This document shows, one piece after another, positions 33,163-43,021 of a stretch of 64,000 nucleotides of DNA. The position numbers were made by a program, and so were the translations under genes. Each line of letters opens with the position of its first letter. Positions within the stretch are counted from its first letter, which is position 1. Under the pieces are notes generated by a model, which saw only the letters and a list, made by a program, of their open reading frames with translations, was not told the origin of the DNA and did not search any database. The DNA is from Treponema medium (GTDB lineage Bacteria > Spirochaetota > Spirochaetia > Treponematales > Treponemataceae): contig NZ_CP031393.1 in NCBI RefSeq assembly GCF_017161265.1, forward strand, positions 372,001 through 436,000, written 5' to 3'.

Positions 33163-35613
33163 ATGTCTCAGTTAAAAGAAACCTTACGAGCAAGTATTCT
33201 AGGCAAGTTGAAACGGAATTTCAGCAAGGACATATCCGAGGCAACAAAGCGTGAGCTCTATGATGCCGCGGCGAGCAGCGTTATGGATAGCATCCAGCCG
33301 AACATATCCGCAACCAGAGCCGCGCAGGAGCAGCCCAATGTACGGCAGATGTATTATTTCTCCGCCGAATTTCTGATGGGGCGGGCGCTTTCGAATAATC
33401 TGAATAACACCGGTATGCGCGCCGTAATGGAAGAACTTTTAACGGAGCTTTCCGCCTCGTATCGGGATATTGAAGATGAAGAACCCGATGCAGGACTTGG
33501 AAACGGCGGTCTCGGTAGGCTCGCCGCCTGTTTCTTGGATTCGCTTGCAACACTCGACTACCCCGGACACGGCTACGGTATCCGCTACCAGTACGGTATG
33601 TTTGAACAGCGGATTGAAAATGGGTATCAGGTAGAATACCCCGACAACTGGCGGCGTTACCGCGATCCGTGGGAAATACGCCGCGATGATTTAGCGGTCA
33701 CGGTGCGCTTCGGCGGTACCCCGATATGCACGCAACAAGAAGACGGTACCCTACTCTACCGGTTGGAAAATGCCGAGGAGGTTATCGCAACTCCTTATGA
33801 TATGGCGATCATCGGCTACGGCACCAAAACCGTCAACCGCCTGCGCCTTTGGGAAGCATCCTCTCCCGACGGCTTCGACCTCCAGCTCTTTAACAACATG
33901 GAATACACTGCTGCGGTTGCAAAGCAGAACTCTGCAGAAAATATTTCGCGTGTGCTATACCCGAACGACACCGGCCCGTCGGGAAAGGCGCTCCGTTTAA
34001 AGCAGCAGTATTTTTTTACTTCTGCGAGTTTACAGGATTTGGTGCGTTCATTTATCCATAAACACGGTACGAATTTCGCCGACTTCCCGCGTTACAATGT
34101 TATTCAGCTGAACGACACGCACCCTGTTGTGGCAATCCCCGAACTGATGCGCCTTTTGATGGACGAAAACCATCTCGGCTGGGATGCGGCATGGACGATT
34201 GTTACTCAAACATTTGCATACACGAACCATACGATTTTAGCAGAAGCGTTGGAAAAATGGCCGATTGAGATATTCCAAGGGCTGCTGCCGCGCGTGTATC
34301 AAATTGTAGAAGAGATAAACCGCCGCTTCCTGCTGGAGCTGCGGGAAAAATATCCGAACGATTGGAAAAAACACAACAAGATGTCCATTATCGGCGAAGG
34401 AAAAATCCGTATGGCATGGCTCGCGATTGCCGGCTCGTTTTCGGTCAACGGTGTCGCGGCGCTGCATACCGAAATCCTTAAAGCAAAAGAGCTGTCCGAT
34501 TGGTATAATCTATATCCGCAGAAGTTTAACAATAAGACAAACGGCGTTACGCAGCGCCGCTGGCTTTTAACCGCAAACCCTGCGCTTTCGGCCTTTATCA
34601 CGAAACATATCGGCGACGGCTGGATTAAAGACCTTACCCAGCTGCGGCAGCTTGAAAAACTGGCGGATAATCAGGAAGCCTTACAGGAACTAATCGCAAT
34701 AAAAAAACACAATAAAGAGCGGCTTGCGGAATTCCTCAAACGGACGCAGGGAGTTGTGATCGATCCCAACTCGATTTTTGACGTACAGATAAAACGGCTC
34801 CACGAATACAAACGCCAACTCTTAAACATCCTGCATGTGATGACACTCTATAACAGAATTATCGAAGACCCGACGTATGATCCTATTCCGCATACCTTTA
34901 TCTTCGGCGCAAAAGCGGCGTCGGGCTATCGGCGGGCAAAGCTCATCATTAAACTGATTAATACCGTCGCCGACCGCATCAACAACGATCACCGCGTAAG
35001 GGGAAAATTAAAGGTGGTGTTTGTGGCAAACTATTGCGTCTCGACTGCCGAAAAGATTTTCCCCGCTTCGGATATTTCCGAGCAGATTTCCACCGCGGGT
35101 AAAGAAGCGTCGGGAACCGGCAACATGAAGTTTATGCTGAACGGCGCAATCACGCTCGGAACGCTGGACGGCGCCAATATCGAAATTGTGGAAGAAGTAG
35201 GCGCTGAAAACGCCGTTATTTTCGGTATCACCGCCGATGAGATTCAAAAAATCGAGCACGAGCACAGCTATAATCCGCAAGAATACCTGAACCGCAATCC
35301 TGCATTGGCGAGAGCGCTGACCCAGCTTATCGACGGGACGTATACGCCGCCCTTTGACAACAGCTTTAGAGAATTGTATGATTCGCTGGTATACGGCGTG
35401 GAAGGTCAGCGGCCGGACGTCTATTACGTACTGGCGGACTTCGATGCATACACAGCAGCGCAGGAGCGGATTGTCGAATACTATCGCAACCCGATGAAAT
35501 GGGCTAAGATGTGTCTTCTGAACATCGCCCGATCGGGTAAATTCAGTTCAGACCGTACTATTGAAGACTATGTGCGGGATATCTGGAAGCTGGAAAAAGT
35601 GAGTGTCAATTAA
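33163..35613 (+). CDS. glgP: Glycogen/maltodextrin phosphorylase
   Basis: 816 aa. PLP-binding lysine in KEASGTGNMKFMLNGA near residue 655, plus EPDAGLGNGGLGRLAACFLD and QLNDTHPVVAIPELMRLL. It releases glucose-1-phosphate from alpha-1,4-glucans. Ribosome site AAGGGG; shares an operon with glgX. Confidence 0.97.
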   Translation: MSQLKETLRASILGKLKRNFSKDISEATKRELYDAAASSVMDSIQPNISATRAAQEQPNVRQMYYFSAEFLMGRALSNNLNNTGMRAVMEELLTELSASYRDIEDEEPDAGLGNGGLGRLAACFLDSLATLDYPGHGYGIRYQYGMFEQRIENGYQVEYPDNWRRYRDPWEIRRDDLAVTVRFGGTPICTQQEDGTLLYRLENAEEVIATPYDMAIIGYGTKTVNRLRLWEASSPDGFDLQLFNNMEYTAAVAKQNSAENISRVLYPNDTGPSGKALRLKQQYFFTSASLQDLVRSFIHKHGTNFADFPRYNVIQLNDTHPVVAIPELMRLLMDENHLGWDAAWTIVTQTFAYTNHTILAEALEKWPIEIFQGLLPRVYQIVEEINRRFLLELREKYPNDWKKHNKMSIIGEGKIRMAWLAIAGSFSVNGVAALHTEILKAKELSDWYNLYPQKFNNKTNGVTQRRWLLTANPALSAFITKHIGDGWIKDLTQLRQLEKLADNQEALQELIAIKKHNKERLAEFLKRTQGVVIDPNSIFDVQIKRLHEYKRQLLNILHVMTLYNRIIEDPTYDPIPHTFIFGAKAASGYRRAKLIIKLINTVADRINNDHRVRGKLKVVFVANYCVSTAEKIFPASDISEQISTAGKEASGTGNMKFMLNGAITLGTLDGANIEIVEEVGAENAVIFGITADEIQKIEHEHSYNPQEYLNRNPALARALTQLIDGTYTPPFDNSFRELYDSLVYGVEGQRPDVYYVLADFDAYTAAQERIVEYYRNPMKWAKMCLLNIARSGKFSSDRTIEDYVRDIWKLEKVSVN

Positions 35614-35672
35614 GGGGGATGTCGAAAAAAAAACACTTTTAAGACATCGCCAAAAATGGGAGAAAATAGATT

Positions 35673-36116
35673 ATGGAAAGAACATTTGTAATGATGAAGC
35701 CCGGTGTAGTTCAGCGGCGGATTGCCGGAGAAGTGCTCAGCCGCTTTGAAAAAAAAGGGCTTAAACTGGTTGCCTTAAAACTGATGCGTATCAGTCCCGA
35801 ACTTGCAAAAAAACACTATGCCGAACATACCGACAAACCGTTTTTCGGCGAACTGGTGCAATATATCACCTCCGACCCCGTAGTTGCGATGGCTTTTGAA
35901 GGCGATGAGGCCGTTGCCATTGTGCGGAAACTCTGCGGAGCGACAAAGGTTTTGAATGCGGAGCCGGGAACCATCAGGGGCGATTATGCCTTGCATACCA
36001 ATATCAATGTTGTCCATTCGTCAGACTCCGCCGAAAGTGCAGCGCGGGAACTTGCCCTGTTTTTTCAGCCGGAAGAATTTTTCAGCTGGGAAGACGGCAA
36101 TAAAGATTGGTTTTAA
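35673..36116 (+). CDS. ndk: Nucleoside diphosphate kinase
   Basis: 147 aa. FVMMKPGVVQRRIAGEV N-terminus, and NVVHSSDSAESA with the phosphorylated His near residue 112. It balances NTP pools. The sequence AEHTDKPFFGELVQYITSDP carries the usual H-x-x-KPF motif. GGGAGA ribosome site. Confidence 0.94.
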   Translation: MERTFVMMKPGVVQRRIAGEVLSRFEKKGLKLVALKLMRISPELAKKHYAEHTDKPFFGELVQYITSDPVVAMAFEGDEAVAIVRKLCGATKVLNAEPGTIRGDYALHTNINVVHSSDSAESAARELALFFQPEEFFSWEDGNKDWF

Positions 36117-36124
36117 CAAGAGCG

Positions 36125-36170
36125 GGTGTTCAGTCCATTTACTTTAACTGATAAATATTGAACACCTTTT
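36125..36170 (+). terminator. Probable terminator of ndk
   Basis: GGTGTTCA (36125-36132) and TGAACACC (36159-36166) followed by TTTT; the loop is long (26 nt). Confidence 0.45.
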
Positions 36171-36229
36171 AACACTCAATCAGCGTACCCCCGCACGAAT
36201 CAACACCCCCGTACGAATAAGGATGAAAA

Positions 36230-37555
36230 ATGCTTGAAAAAATTACCAATACGTTTAGCGGCATTGTCCGCAAGATAAGCGGCAAGGCAACCATTACCGA
36301 AAAGAATATTGAAGAAGCGGTAGAGGAAATAAAAATTGCGCTACTCGAAGCGGATGTCAACCTCCGCGTAGTACGCCGCTTTATCAACTCAACAATCGAA
36401 GAAGCGAAGGGAGAAACCGTATTAAAATCGGTTAATCCCGGTCAGCAGTTTATCAAGATTGTCCACGATAAAATCCTGTCGTTTTTAGGCGATGAAAAGA
36501 AAAGCCTGCAACTGAAAGGCCCCGACACCCAGTCGGTTATCCTCTTTCTCGGTTTGCAGGGTTCCGGTAAAACGACATCCGCTGCAAAACTGGCCGCTCG
36601 GTTAAAGAAAGAAGGCCGTAAGCCGCTGCTCGTTGCCTGCGACCTCGTTCGTCCCGCTGCTGTGGAACAGCTCTCCTCATTAGGAGAGCGTATCGACGTC
36701 CCCGTATATAAAGAAGATACCAAGGATGCGGTACGGGTTGCGCAAAATGCGGTTATCTATGCACGGAAAAACGACTTTGATACCGTTATCGTCGATACGG
36801 CGGGACGGCTGCAAATCGACGAAGCGATGATGCAGGAGATCGCTGCGGTAAAAAAAGCGGTTAATCCGGTAGAAACTCTCCTCGTCGCCGATGCGATGAC
36901 AGGACAAAATGCCGCCGAAGTCGCAAAAGCCTTTGATGAACAGGCGGGGCTGACCGGCGTTATTTTAACCAAGTTCGACTCCGATGCTCGCGGCGGCGCT
37001 GCGCTGTCGTTAAAAACCGTAACCGGCAAGCCTATCCTGTATGTCGGTGTCGGTGAAAAAATCGAAGATTTTGAACCGTTCTACCCCGACCGTATTGCCG
37101 GCAGAATTCTCGGTATGGGCGATATTGTTTCGCTCGTCGAAAAAGCGCAGGAAAATATCGATGCGGAAGAAGCCGCCCGCTTGCAGAAAAAGATGGCGAC
37201 GGAAACGTTCACCCTTTCCGATATGCTCGACCAGCTTGAAAATGTCGAAAAGATGGGTTCGATTGAATCTATGCTCGATATGATGCCGGGGCTTGCCGGT
37301 CAAATTTCCGCCGAGGATATCGATAAGACAGGCTTTAAGCGGCAAAAGGCGATTATCCAGTCAATGACGCTCAAAGAACGGGAAAATCACCACATCATCG
37401 GGCCGCCCCGCCGCAAGCGTATTGCGAAAGGTTCCGGCACCTCCGTCGCCGAAGTGAACAAACTATTAAAACAGTTTGAAAAGACCCGCCAAACAATGCG
37501 GAAAGTCGCAAAGAGCAAGGGACTTCAAGCGCGGCTTATGGGACTGATGGGGTAG
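36230..37555 (+). CDS. ffh: Signal recognition particle protein Ffh
   Basis: 441 aa. N domain, then the GTPase G domain with GLQGSGKTTSAAKLA, DTAGRLQIDEAMM and LTKFDSDARGGAALS, then a Met-rich M domain ending KSKGLQARLMGLMG. With 4.5S RNA it targets nascent membrane proteins to the translocon. Ribosome site AAGGATG. The 4.5S RNA gene is not in the window. Confidence 0.97.
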   Translation: MLEKITNTFSGIVRKISGKATITEKNIEEAVEEIKIALLEADVNLRVVRRFINSTIEEAKGETVLKSVNPGQQFIKIVHDKILSFLGDEKKSLQLKGPDTQSVILFLGLQGSGKTTSAAKLAARLKKEGRKPLLVACDLVRPAAVEQLSSLGERIDVPVYKEDTKDAVRVAQNAVIYARKNDFDTVIVDTAGRLQIDEAMMQEIAAVKKAVNPVETLLVADAMTGQNAAEVAKAFDEQAGLTGVILTKFDSDARGGAALSLKTVTGKPILYVGVGEKIEDFEPFYPDRIAGRILGMGDIVSLVEKAQENIDAEEAARLQKKMATETFTLSDMLDQLENVEKMGSIESMLDMMPGLAGQISAEDIDKTGFKRQKAIIQSMTLKERENHHIIGPPRRKRIAKGSGTSVAEVNKLLKQFEKTRQTMRKVAKSKGLQARLMGLMG

Positions 37556-37655
37556 CAATCTGCTTCCATAAAAATTTTCTACTTGTATAATAGCAAGAAA
37601 GTACTGATTATGATGAATTCGGATTCACAGTGCTTATCAATCAAAGGAGAATATT

Positions 37656-38387
37656 ATGAATAGCTTTTTTAAAACCGTTTGGCTCCCGATAGTTGTCTGT
37701 ACATTCTGCTTTACAGCCTGTACGACATTGCCATCAAAGGCATTGTACACGGAACCGGCAGTTACCGGTGTTACGGTTAATACGGAAAACAATCATTTTG
37801 ACGTTGTATACGCTATTAACGGTTGTGTAATGCCCAAAGCAAAAGACGATTTTATTAGTTTCAAAGTCGATACGATGCTGTATACCTATCGACTTGATTT
37901 TTCCGTAAACAATGGAATGAAGGCTATACTCGACCGCTTTTTCACCATAAGCGCTCTGGCCGATTCCCAGCATAGACAGAACGGTCATCGTTATCTTGGT
38001 GAAACAACCCTCTATGCTTATGCATCATCTGGAGAGACAATAAGCAGACTTATTGCCACTGGAAAAATGGCAAACCATGTACGGTTCAGCTTTTTACTGA
38101 AAGACGGAAAAAAATACCTATTACTTGAAGGTTTTCAGGTACAAACACTCGACGGGAAATTGGCAATCGACGACTATATCGACAGTATTCCGTTTCATTA
38201 CGACGATATAAAAAAGGTCTATGACTTTTTTAACGATACGGAACAGCTCGAAGAAAACCGACAAAAACAGTTGCAAATCGCCCTTGCAGCAGAACAAGCT
38301 GAAAAAGAGAAAAAAGCGGCAAAAACGGCAACCGAAAACACAGACGTTATGATAAATTCTGAAGAATCTTCTACCGAAGGTCAATAA
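37656..38387 (+). CDS. Lipoprotein of unknown function
   Basis: 243 aa. Signal peptide with lipobox FTAC at residue ~22, so lipid-anchored. The mature domain (DVVYAINGCVMPKAKDDFIS; YTYRLDFSVNNGMKAILDRF) is followed by a Lys/Glu/Ala-rich predicted coiled coil from ~195 and an acidic end. AAGGAGA ribosome site. Not assigned to a family. Confidence 0.75.
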   Translation: MNSFFKTVWLPIVVCTFCFTACTTLPSKALYTEPAVTGVTVNTENNHFDVVYAINGCVMPKAKDDFISFKVDTMLYTYRLDFSVNNGMKAILDRFFTISALADSQHRQNGHRYLGETTLYAYASSGETISRLIATGKMANHVRFSFLLKDGKKYLLLEGFQVQTLDGKLAIDDYIDSIPFHYDDIKKVYDFFNDTEQLEENRQKQLQIALAAEQAEKEKKAAKTATENTDVMINSEESSTEGQ

Positions 38388-38507
38388 AAACAAGCCATTT
38401 TCTTTCTCGTGCTATATAACTTTCTTATCAAGGCTCTGAGAGCTGTTATAAACTGATGTTTTTAGCAGTTCCTTACAAAAAATTTCAGCCTTGCATAGGG
38501 AGGTTAT

Positions 38508-39290
38508 ATGAAGCGTATCCTATTTTTACATCACGCAAAAAATATAGCACGTAAATGTTACAGCGGGCTTTTGTGCCCGCAGACTTGTATCCTCTGCAGA
38601 AACATAAATGAAACGGGATTACCGCTCTGTAATCATTGTATTCAAACCGAATTCACACCATATATCATCGGTTTTACCGATTCGGCGCAGTCACAAAAAG
38701 CTGAACCCCGTTGTAGACAGTGTGGGAAGATTCTTATTTCCGAACATGAGTATTGTACCCGTTGCAGACCGGCCGATGACGGAACAACAGAAAAGCCAAA
38801 ACCTACCTGTGATCGTATTTTTACACTTTTCCCATACATCGGGCTTGGGCAAAAATTACTACCCGTTTGGAAAAACAACAATATTCGCAGTTTTTCCACC
38901 GTATTTGCACCGCTTATCCACAGTTTTCTCACACAACATCCGGAACTTATGAGTATTCCGCTCGTACCGGTGCCGCCGCGTCCCAAAAAATTGCAGGAAA
39001 AAGGTTGGGATCAAATTGAGGATCTCGTAAAGGATCTATCGGTTTATTCGGACATGGCAATATATCGGTGCTTAAAGCGACAGGATGGTATTCCGCAAAA
39101 GAAGCTGTCCAAGACCGACCGTGCAGTTAATTTACAGGGGAAAATCAGACTAGCCGCAAAGACCGTCCCGGATAAACTCATGCTACTTGACGATGTAATG
39201 ACAACCGGCGCAACGCTTGAAGCCTGTGCCCGCGTGTTAAAAAATGCCGGATGTAGGGAAGTCTATGGGCTTTGCCTGTTTTTTGACTAA
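38508..39290 (+). CDS. comF: ComF-family phosphoribosyltransferase-like protein
   Basis: 260 aa. N-terminal zinc-ribbon cysteines (CPQTCILCRNINETGLPLCN; CRQCGKILISEHEYCTRCR) and the C-terminal PRPP-type loop LMLLDDVMTTGATLEACARV. ComF proteins take part in DNA uptake for transformation; the gene is widespread and does not by itself show competence. GGGAGG ribosome site. Confidence 0.93.
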   Translation: MKRILFLHHAKNIARKCYSGLLCPQTCILCRNINETGLPLCNHCIQTEFTPYIIGFTDSAQSQKAEPRCRQCGKILISEHEYCTRCRPADDGTTEKPKPTCDRIFTLFPYIGLGQKLLPVWKNNNIRSFSTVFAPLIHSFLTQHPELMSIPLVPVPPRPKKLQEKGWDQIEDLVKDLSVYSDMAIYRCLKRQDGIPQKKLSKTDRAVNLQGKIRLAAKTVPDKLMLLDDVMTTGATLEACARVLKNAGCREVYGLCLFFD

Positions 39291-39303
39291 AAAGGAAAGA
39301 AAA

Positions 39304-39333
39304 AACCTCTAAAAACTTATGTTTTTAGAGGTT
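39304..39333 (+). terminator. Hairpin repeat family H, copy 4 (terminator of comF)
   Basis: AACCTCTAAAAAC/GTTTTTAGAGGTT hairpin 14 nt after the comF stop, between convergent comF and secF. Confidence 0.75.
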
Positions 39334-39360
39334 CACAATTTTTAGAGGTATATCTACTGG

Positions 39361-40599
39361 TTATATGGTTACCTCAGCAACCGGTCTTTTTTTAGCGCCG
39401 CCGAGCGCTAACTCACCTGCGCGCTTTTTACCGGAAAAGAAAGTGATACAAGCACCGGCAATGTAGATTGTCGAATATACACCGCTTATCATACCTACCA
39501 ATAAGGCAAGCGCAAAGTCTTTCATGCTACCGGATGTAAAGATGTAAAGCGAAATAGCGGCCAGCATTGTAGTAACGGTTGTGATAATCGTTCTGCTCAA
39601 CACTTCGGTTTGTGCAAGATCCAAAACATCAACCAATGCAAGCTTTGGATTAAGCCGGATATTTTCGCGGATACGGTCAAATACAACAACCGTGTCATTT
39701 ATTGAATATCCGACAATTGTCAAAATTGCCGCAATGGTAGTGGAATTAAACTCCATCTGCGTCCACACAATAAAAGTAATCATAATCAAAACATCGTGAA
39801 CCAACGCAAGTACGGCGCCTAATGCAAATGTCCAACGGAAACGGACTAAAGCGTAAATGAAGATTAAGAACAATGCTCCAATTACCAGAAGTACCGCTTG
39901 GCGGGCAAGTGAACCGGAGAAGCGAGAGCCGACAAAGTCGGTACTCAATACGGCAAAATTATCCGCTTCATAAGCAGCTACCAGCGCAGTATTAATCAAT
40001 GCCCGCAGTTCAGCGTTTGCATTGGTGTATGTGCCGTTATCAGGTAACCGTATTTGGAACACACGGTCACGTGATTCACCGACTTGCTGTACTGAAACCG
40101 AAGCAATGGAAGCAAGTGCATGACGCACTTCATCGGCATCGATCGGCTGTATTTGATCAGGAATATAATGTGCACGGAATGGCTCCGTTGTAAGGCGGGA
40201 AGTTTCCGAGGTAATAAATACGCTTTGTAATGCGGTATCGGCCTTTGCAAGCACTTTAGCCTGTACACCATCAATTTGCTGCTGTACAGCCTCGATAAAC
40301 TGTCCAACTGTGGGGTATTCGCTATACTTAAAGGACACTACCTTATTTTCAGCGTCTACCGAAATAACGGTAATATCAATTCCTTGGGAATTTTGTGCTA
40401 CCTGTATATTTTTCTCACCGTTATATGTTAAAATAAAAGCAGAAGGCGCAAACCGCACTTTCTCGATAAATCCTGCCTGAAAGTCAATACCAAAGTTAAT
40501 TCCTTTAGTAAAAAGACCTACAATACCGGAAATAATAAGAGCACAGCTCACAACAACCATAACACCGAAAAGCTTGCTAAATTTTATCGTTTTTTTCAT
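39361..40599 (-). CDS. secF: Protein translocase subunit SecF
   Basis: 412 aa from ATG 40599, which overlaps the secD stop (ATGA). Six helices; family motifs FTKGINFGIDFQAGF near the N-terminus and YSINDTVVVFDRIRENIR near 290. With SecD it uses the proton gradient to complete protein export. Confidence 0.96.
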   Translation of the reverse strand: MKKTIKFSKLFGVMVVVSCALIISGIVGLFTKGINFGIDFQAGFIEKVRFAPSAFILTYNGEKNIQVAQNSQGIDITVISVDAENKVVSFKYSEYPTVGQFIEAVQQQIDGVQAKVLAKADTALQSVFITSETSRLTTEPFRAHYIPDQIQPIDADEVRHALASIASVSVQQVGESRDRVFQIRLPDNGTYTNANAELRALINTALVAAYEADNFAVLSTDFVGSRFSGSLARQAVLLVIGALFLIFIYALVRFRWTFALGAVLALVHDVLIMITFIVWTQMEFNSTTIAAILTIVGYSINDTVVVFDRIRENIRLNPKLALVDVLDLAQTEVLSRTIITTVTTMLAAISLYIFTSGSMKDFALALLVGMISGVYSTIYIAGACITFFSGKKRAGELALGGAKKRPVAEVTI

Positions 40600-42341
40600 A
40601 CGAGCGACCTCCAAGTAATATGCAGCTTCTTCTGATGCAATGTTTCCGTGCCGAAATCAAAGATCAACCGTGAAACAAAAAGGGCTGTAAATACGGAAGA
40701 AACAACACCGATTGTTAAGCTATAAGCAAATCCTTTGATCGGTCCGGTTCCCAATATTGATAAGAACAGCGCTGCAATAAAGGTAGTAATATTGGAGTCC
40801 ATAATCGCCCAGAATGCATGAGCAAAACCGGTTTGAATAGCAGCTTCCCTACTTTTATGCAATGCAAGTTCTTCTTTAATTCTTTCAAAGATAACAACGT
40901 TGGCATCAACCGCCATACCGATGGTCAAAATCATACCCGCAATACTCGGCAGCGTAAGCGTGAGGTTAAATGCAGAAAGTACGCTGAATACGATATAAAG
41001 GTTCAGTATCTGTGCAACACAAGCATTAATACCGGCAGCGCGATACCAAATCAGCATAAACGCTAAAACAGCGATTAAGCCCCATTGGAGCGCCATTAAA
41101 CCTTGATTGATGGCTTGCTCGCCCATACTGGCGCCTATTACCTGCTGATTTTCCAATTCGAGCGGTACATTAAGCCACGCAGTACGCAAGATCGTTTTAA
41201 GATTTTCAGCCTCGTCCGCGCTGAAACCGCTGATGGTTCCCGTACCACCGGTAATCGGTTCCTTGATATTCGGCGCCGATTTAATCTTATCGTCGGATAC
41301 AATAGCCAACCGTTTACCTTGATTTGCAGTAGTAACGGTTGCAAATATATCAGCACCTTCCTTATCGAGTTCGAATACAACCAGCGGTTCATTGGTTTGG
41401 CTCGTCGTCGTGCTCACCCGCTGCAGATGCTTTCCTTCAAGAGCCGCTTCTTTCTTTATAACAAGAAAGCCTTGCCGTTCATCCAGTCCATAAGCGTCCT
41501 TGCTATATACGCCGAGTACCTTGGTGTCTGCAGGAATAATCGAAGGATTGATGAGATTATAATCCGCGTCAAATGTACGAGTAGGATTAGCATTATAATA
41601 AGAATAAAAAGCCTGAGTCGCATCATCGTCTACAATATGGAATGCAAGCAAGCCGCGACCCATGATAATAGAATTGATTTTGTCGGCATCGGCTGCACCG
41701 GGGATTTCGACATAAATACGATCTTCACCCTGCTGTCTGATAACGGGTTCGGTCAGACCGAACTTATCGATACGACTTGAAATGGTATCGATAGCTAAAT
41801 TCATCGCTTCTTTTTTTGCCGAAGTGCTGCTATCACCGCTGTCGCCGGTTACCGCACTTAAATCGGCTTTGATAATGATGCTCATACCGCCTGAAAGATC
41901 GAGACCGAGCTTTACCGCATTTGCCTGCGCGTTTTTAATGCTTAGTATCTTACTTCGGTATGAATCCTCCATTATAGGACTCATTGCTGCCCGTGCTTTA
42001 TCCTCAGAATTTTCCGGGAAGGCTGCAAGCAATGCTCCTGCCGTCCATACTGAAGGTTGCTCTTTACCGAGACTCTTTAAATTCTTCTTTGCCGCATTAA
42101 TAAGCGGCTCATATTTTGCCGGAACAGGATTGGAATCACCTTGCTTTGCAGATGCGATTAATGCGTCAATATCCGTTTTTGTCATATTTATGACATAATC
42201 TTTAATTTTTTCTCTGGAACCGAGCGCCAATGCCTTATCGTCTTTACCTGTCCAAAAATACCATTTAAGGGTGGGATACAAAAACACAAAACAGAGGCCT
42301 AACACAGCCAGAACAATCACGAATCGAGTTCGCTTTTTCAT
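40596..42341 (-). CDS. secD: Protein translocase subunit SecD
   Basis: 581 aa. Motifs KLGLDLSGGMSIIIKADL near 155, a large periplasmic domain, and TLPSIAGMILTIGMAVDANV followed by VIFERIKEEL near 470. Operon yajC-secD-secF. Confidence 0.97.
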   Translation of the reverse strand: MKKRTRFVIVLAVLGLCFVFLYPTLKWYFWTGKDDKALALGSREKIKDYVINMTKTDIDALIASAKQGDSNPVPAKYEPLINAAKKNLKSLGKEQPSVWTAGALLAAFPENSEDKARAAMSPIMEDSYRSKILSIKNAQANAVKLGLDLSGGMSIIIKADLSAVTGDSGDSSTSAKKEAMNLAIDTISSRIDKFGLTEPVIRQQGEDRIYVEIPGAADADKINSIIMGRGLLAFHIVDDDATQAFYSYYNANPTRTFDADYNLINPSIIPADTKVLGVYSKDAYGLDERQGFLVIKKEAALEGKHLQRVSTTTSQTNEPLVVFELDKEGADIFATVTTANQGKRLAIVSDDKIKSAPNIKEPITGGTGTISGFSADEAENLKTILRTAWLNVPLELENQQVIGASMGEQAINQGLMALQWGLIAVLAFMLIWYRAAGINACVAQILNLYIVFSVLSAFNLTLTLPSIAGMILTIGMAVDANVVIFERIKEELALHKSREAAIQTGFAHAFWAIMDSNITTFIAALFLSILGTGPIKGFAYSLTIGVVSSVFTALFVSRLIFDFGTETLHQKKLHITWRSLV

Positions 42342-42498
42342 GTCTATCTCCTCATCTAACGGAAATAAACGTTCATACTGAGGTTAGGCACAGCACGAAC
42401 GATTTATAAGCCGATATGGGGATGTCTCAAAAATTGGTTACTTTTTCGCCATCTCCATCGAGTTTAAAATTAAGTCTTTGTACAACAATGACTTAATT

Positions 42499-42936
42499 TT
42501 ATTCTGCTTCGCCGGAAAAATCGGGCGGCTGCGGTTTTTCGGGACTGGAATCTTCAGTTTTCTTTTCTTTCTTTTTAAAGAGAGATGAAAACGGAGAAGT
42601 CTTTTCCGGCACATTTGCCAGACGGCTTGCCTTTGTCTTTTCATCCAAAATAACACTACCGATTGCGGAACGATTCATTTCAAGCTTACAATTATCGTCA
42701 ACTTTAAGAATGATCGTTGTTTCTTTTACGGAAGACACAACGCCGTGAATACCGCCAATGGTGATAATTTTATCACCTTTTTGAACGGAGGCAATCATTT
42801 CTTGCGTTTTCTTTTGCTCTTTCTTTTGAGGCCCGATAATAAAAACGTAGAAAATTACAAAGATAAGACCGAGAGCGAGAAGCGGAATAAAACTACCTCC
42901 CGATGCGGCTTGCTGCAACAATGGAATCGCGTTCAT
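42499..42936 (-). CDS. yajC: Preprotein translocase subunit YajC
   Basis: 145 aa. One membrane helix (~18-37, PLLALGLIFVIFYVFIIGPQ) followed by the YajC core KKEQKKTQEMIASVQKGDKI, ITIGGIHGVVSSVKE. The C-terminal ~50 residues are charged and longer than in E. coli. AAGGATG ribosome site; 160 nt before secD. Confidence 0.95.
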   Translation of the reverse strand: MNAIPLLQQAASGGSFIPLLALGLIFVIFYVFIIGPQKKEQKKTQEMIASVQKGDKIITIGGIHGVVSSVKETTIILKVDDNCKLEMNRSAIGSVILDEKTKASRLANVPEKTSPFSSLFKKKEKKTEDSSPEKPQPPDFSGEAE

Positions 42937-43021
42937 TATTTACATCCTTATTTATAACAAATATCCTTAAAATACTAACACAAAAAAAATGCGTAGTCAA
43001 TTCACAGGTTATCCTGACCGG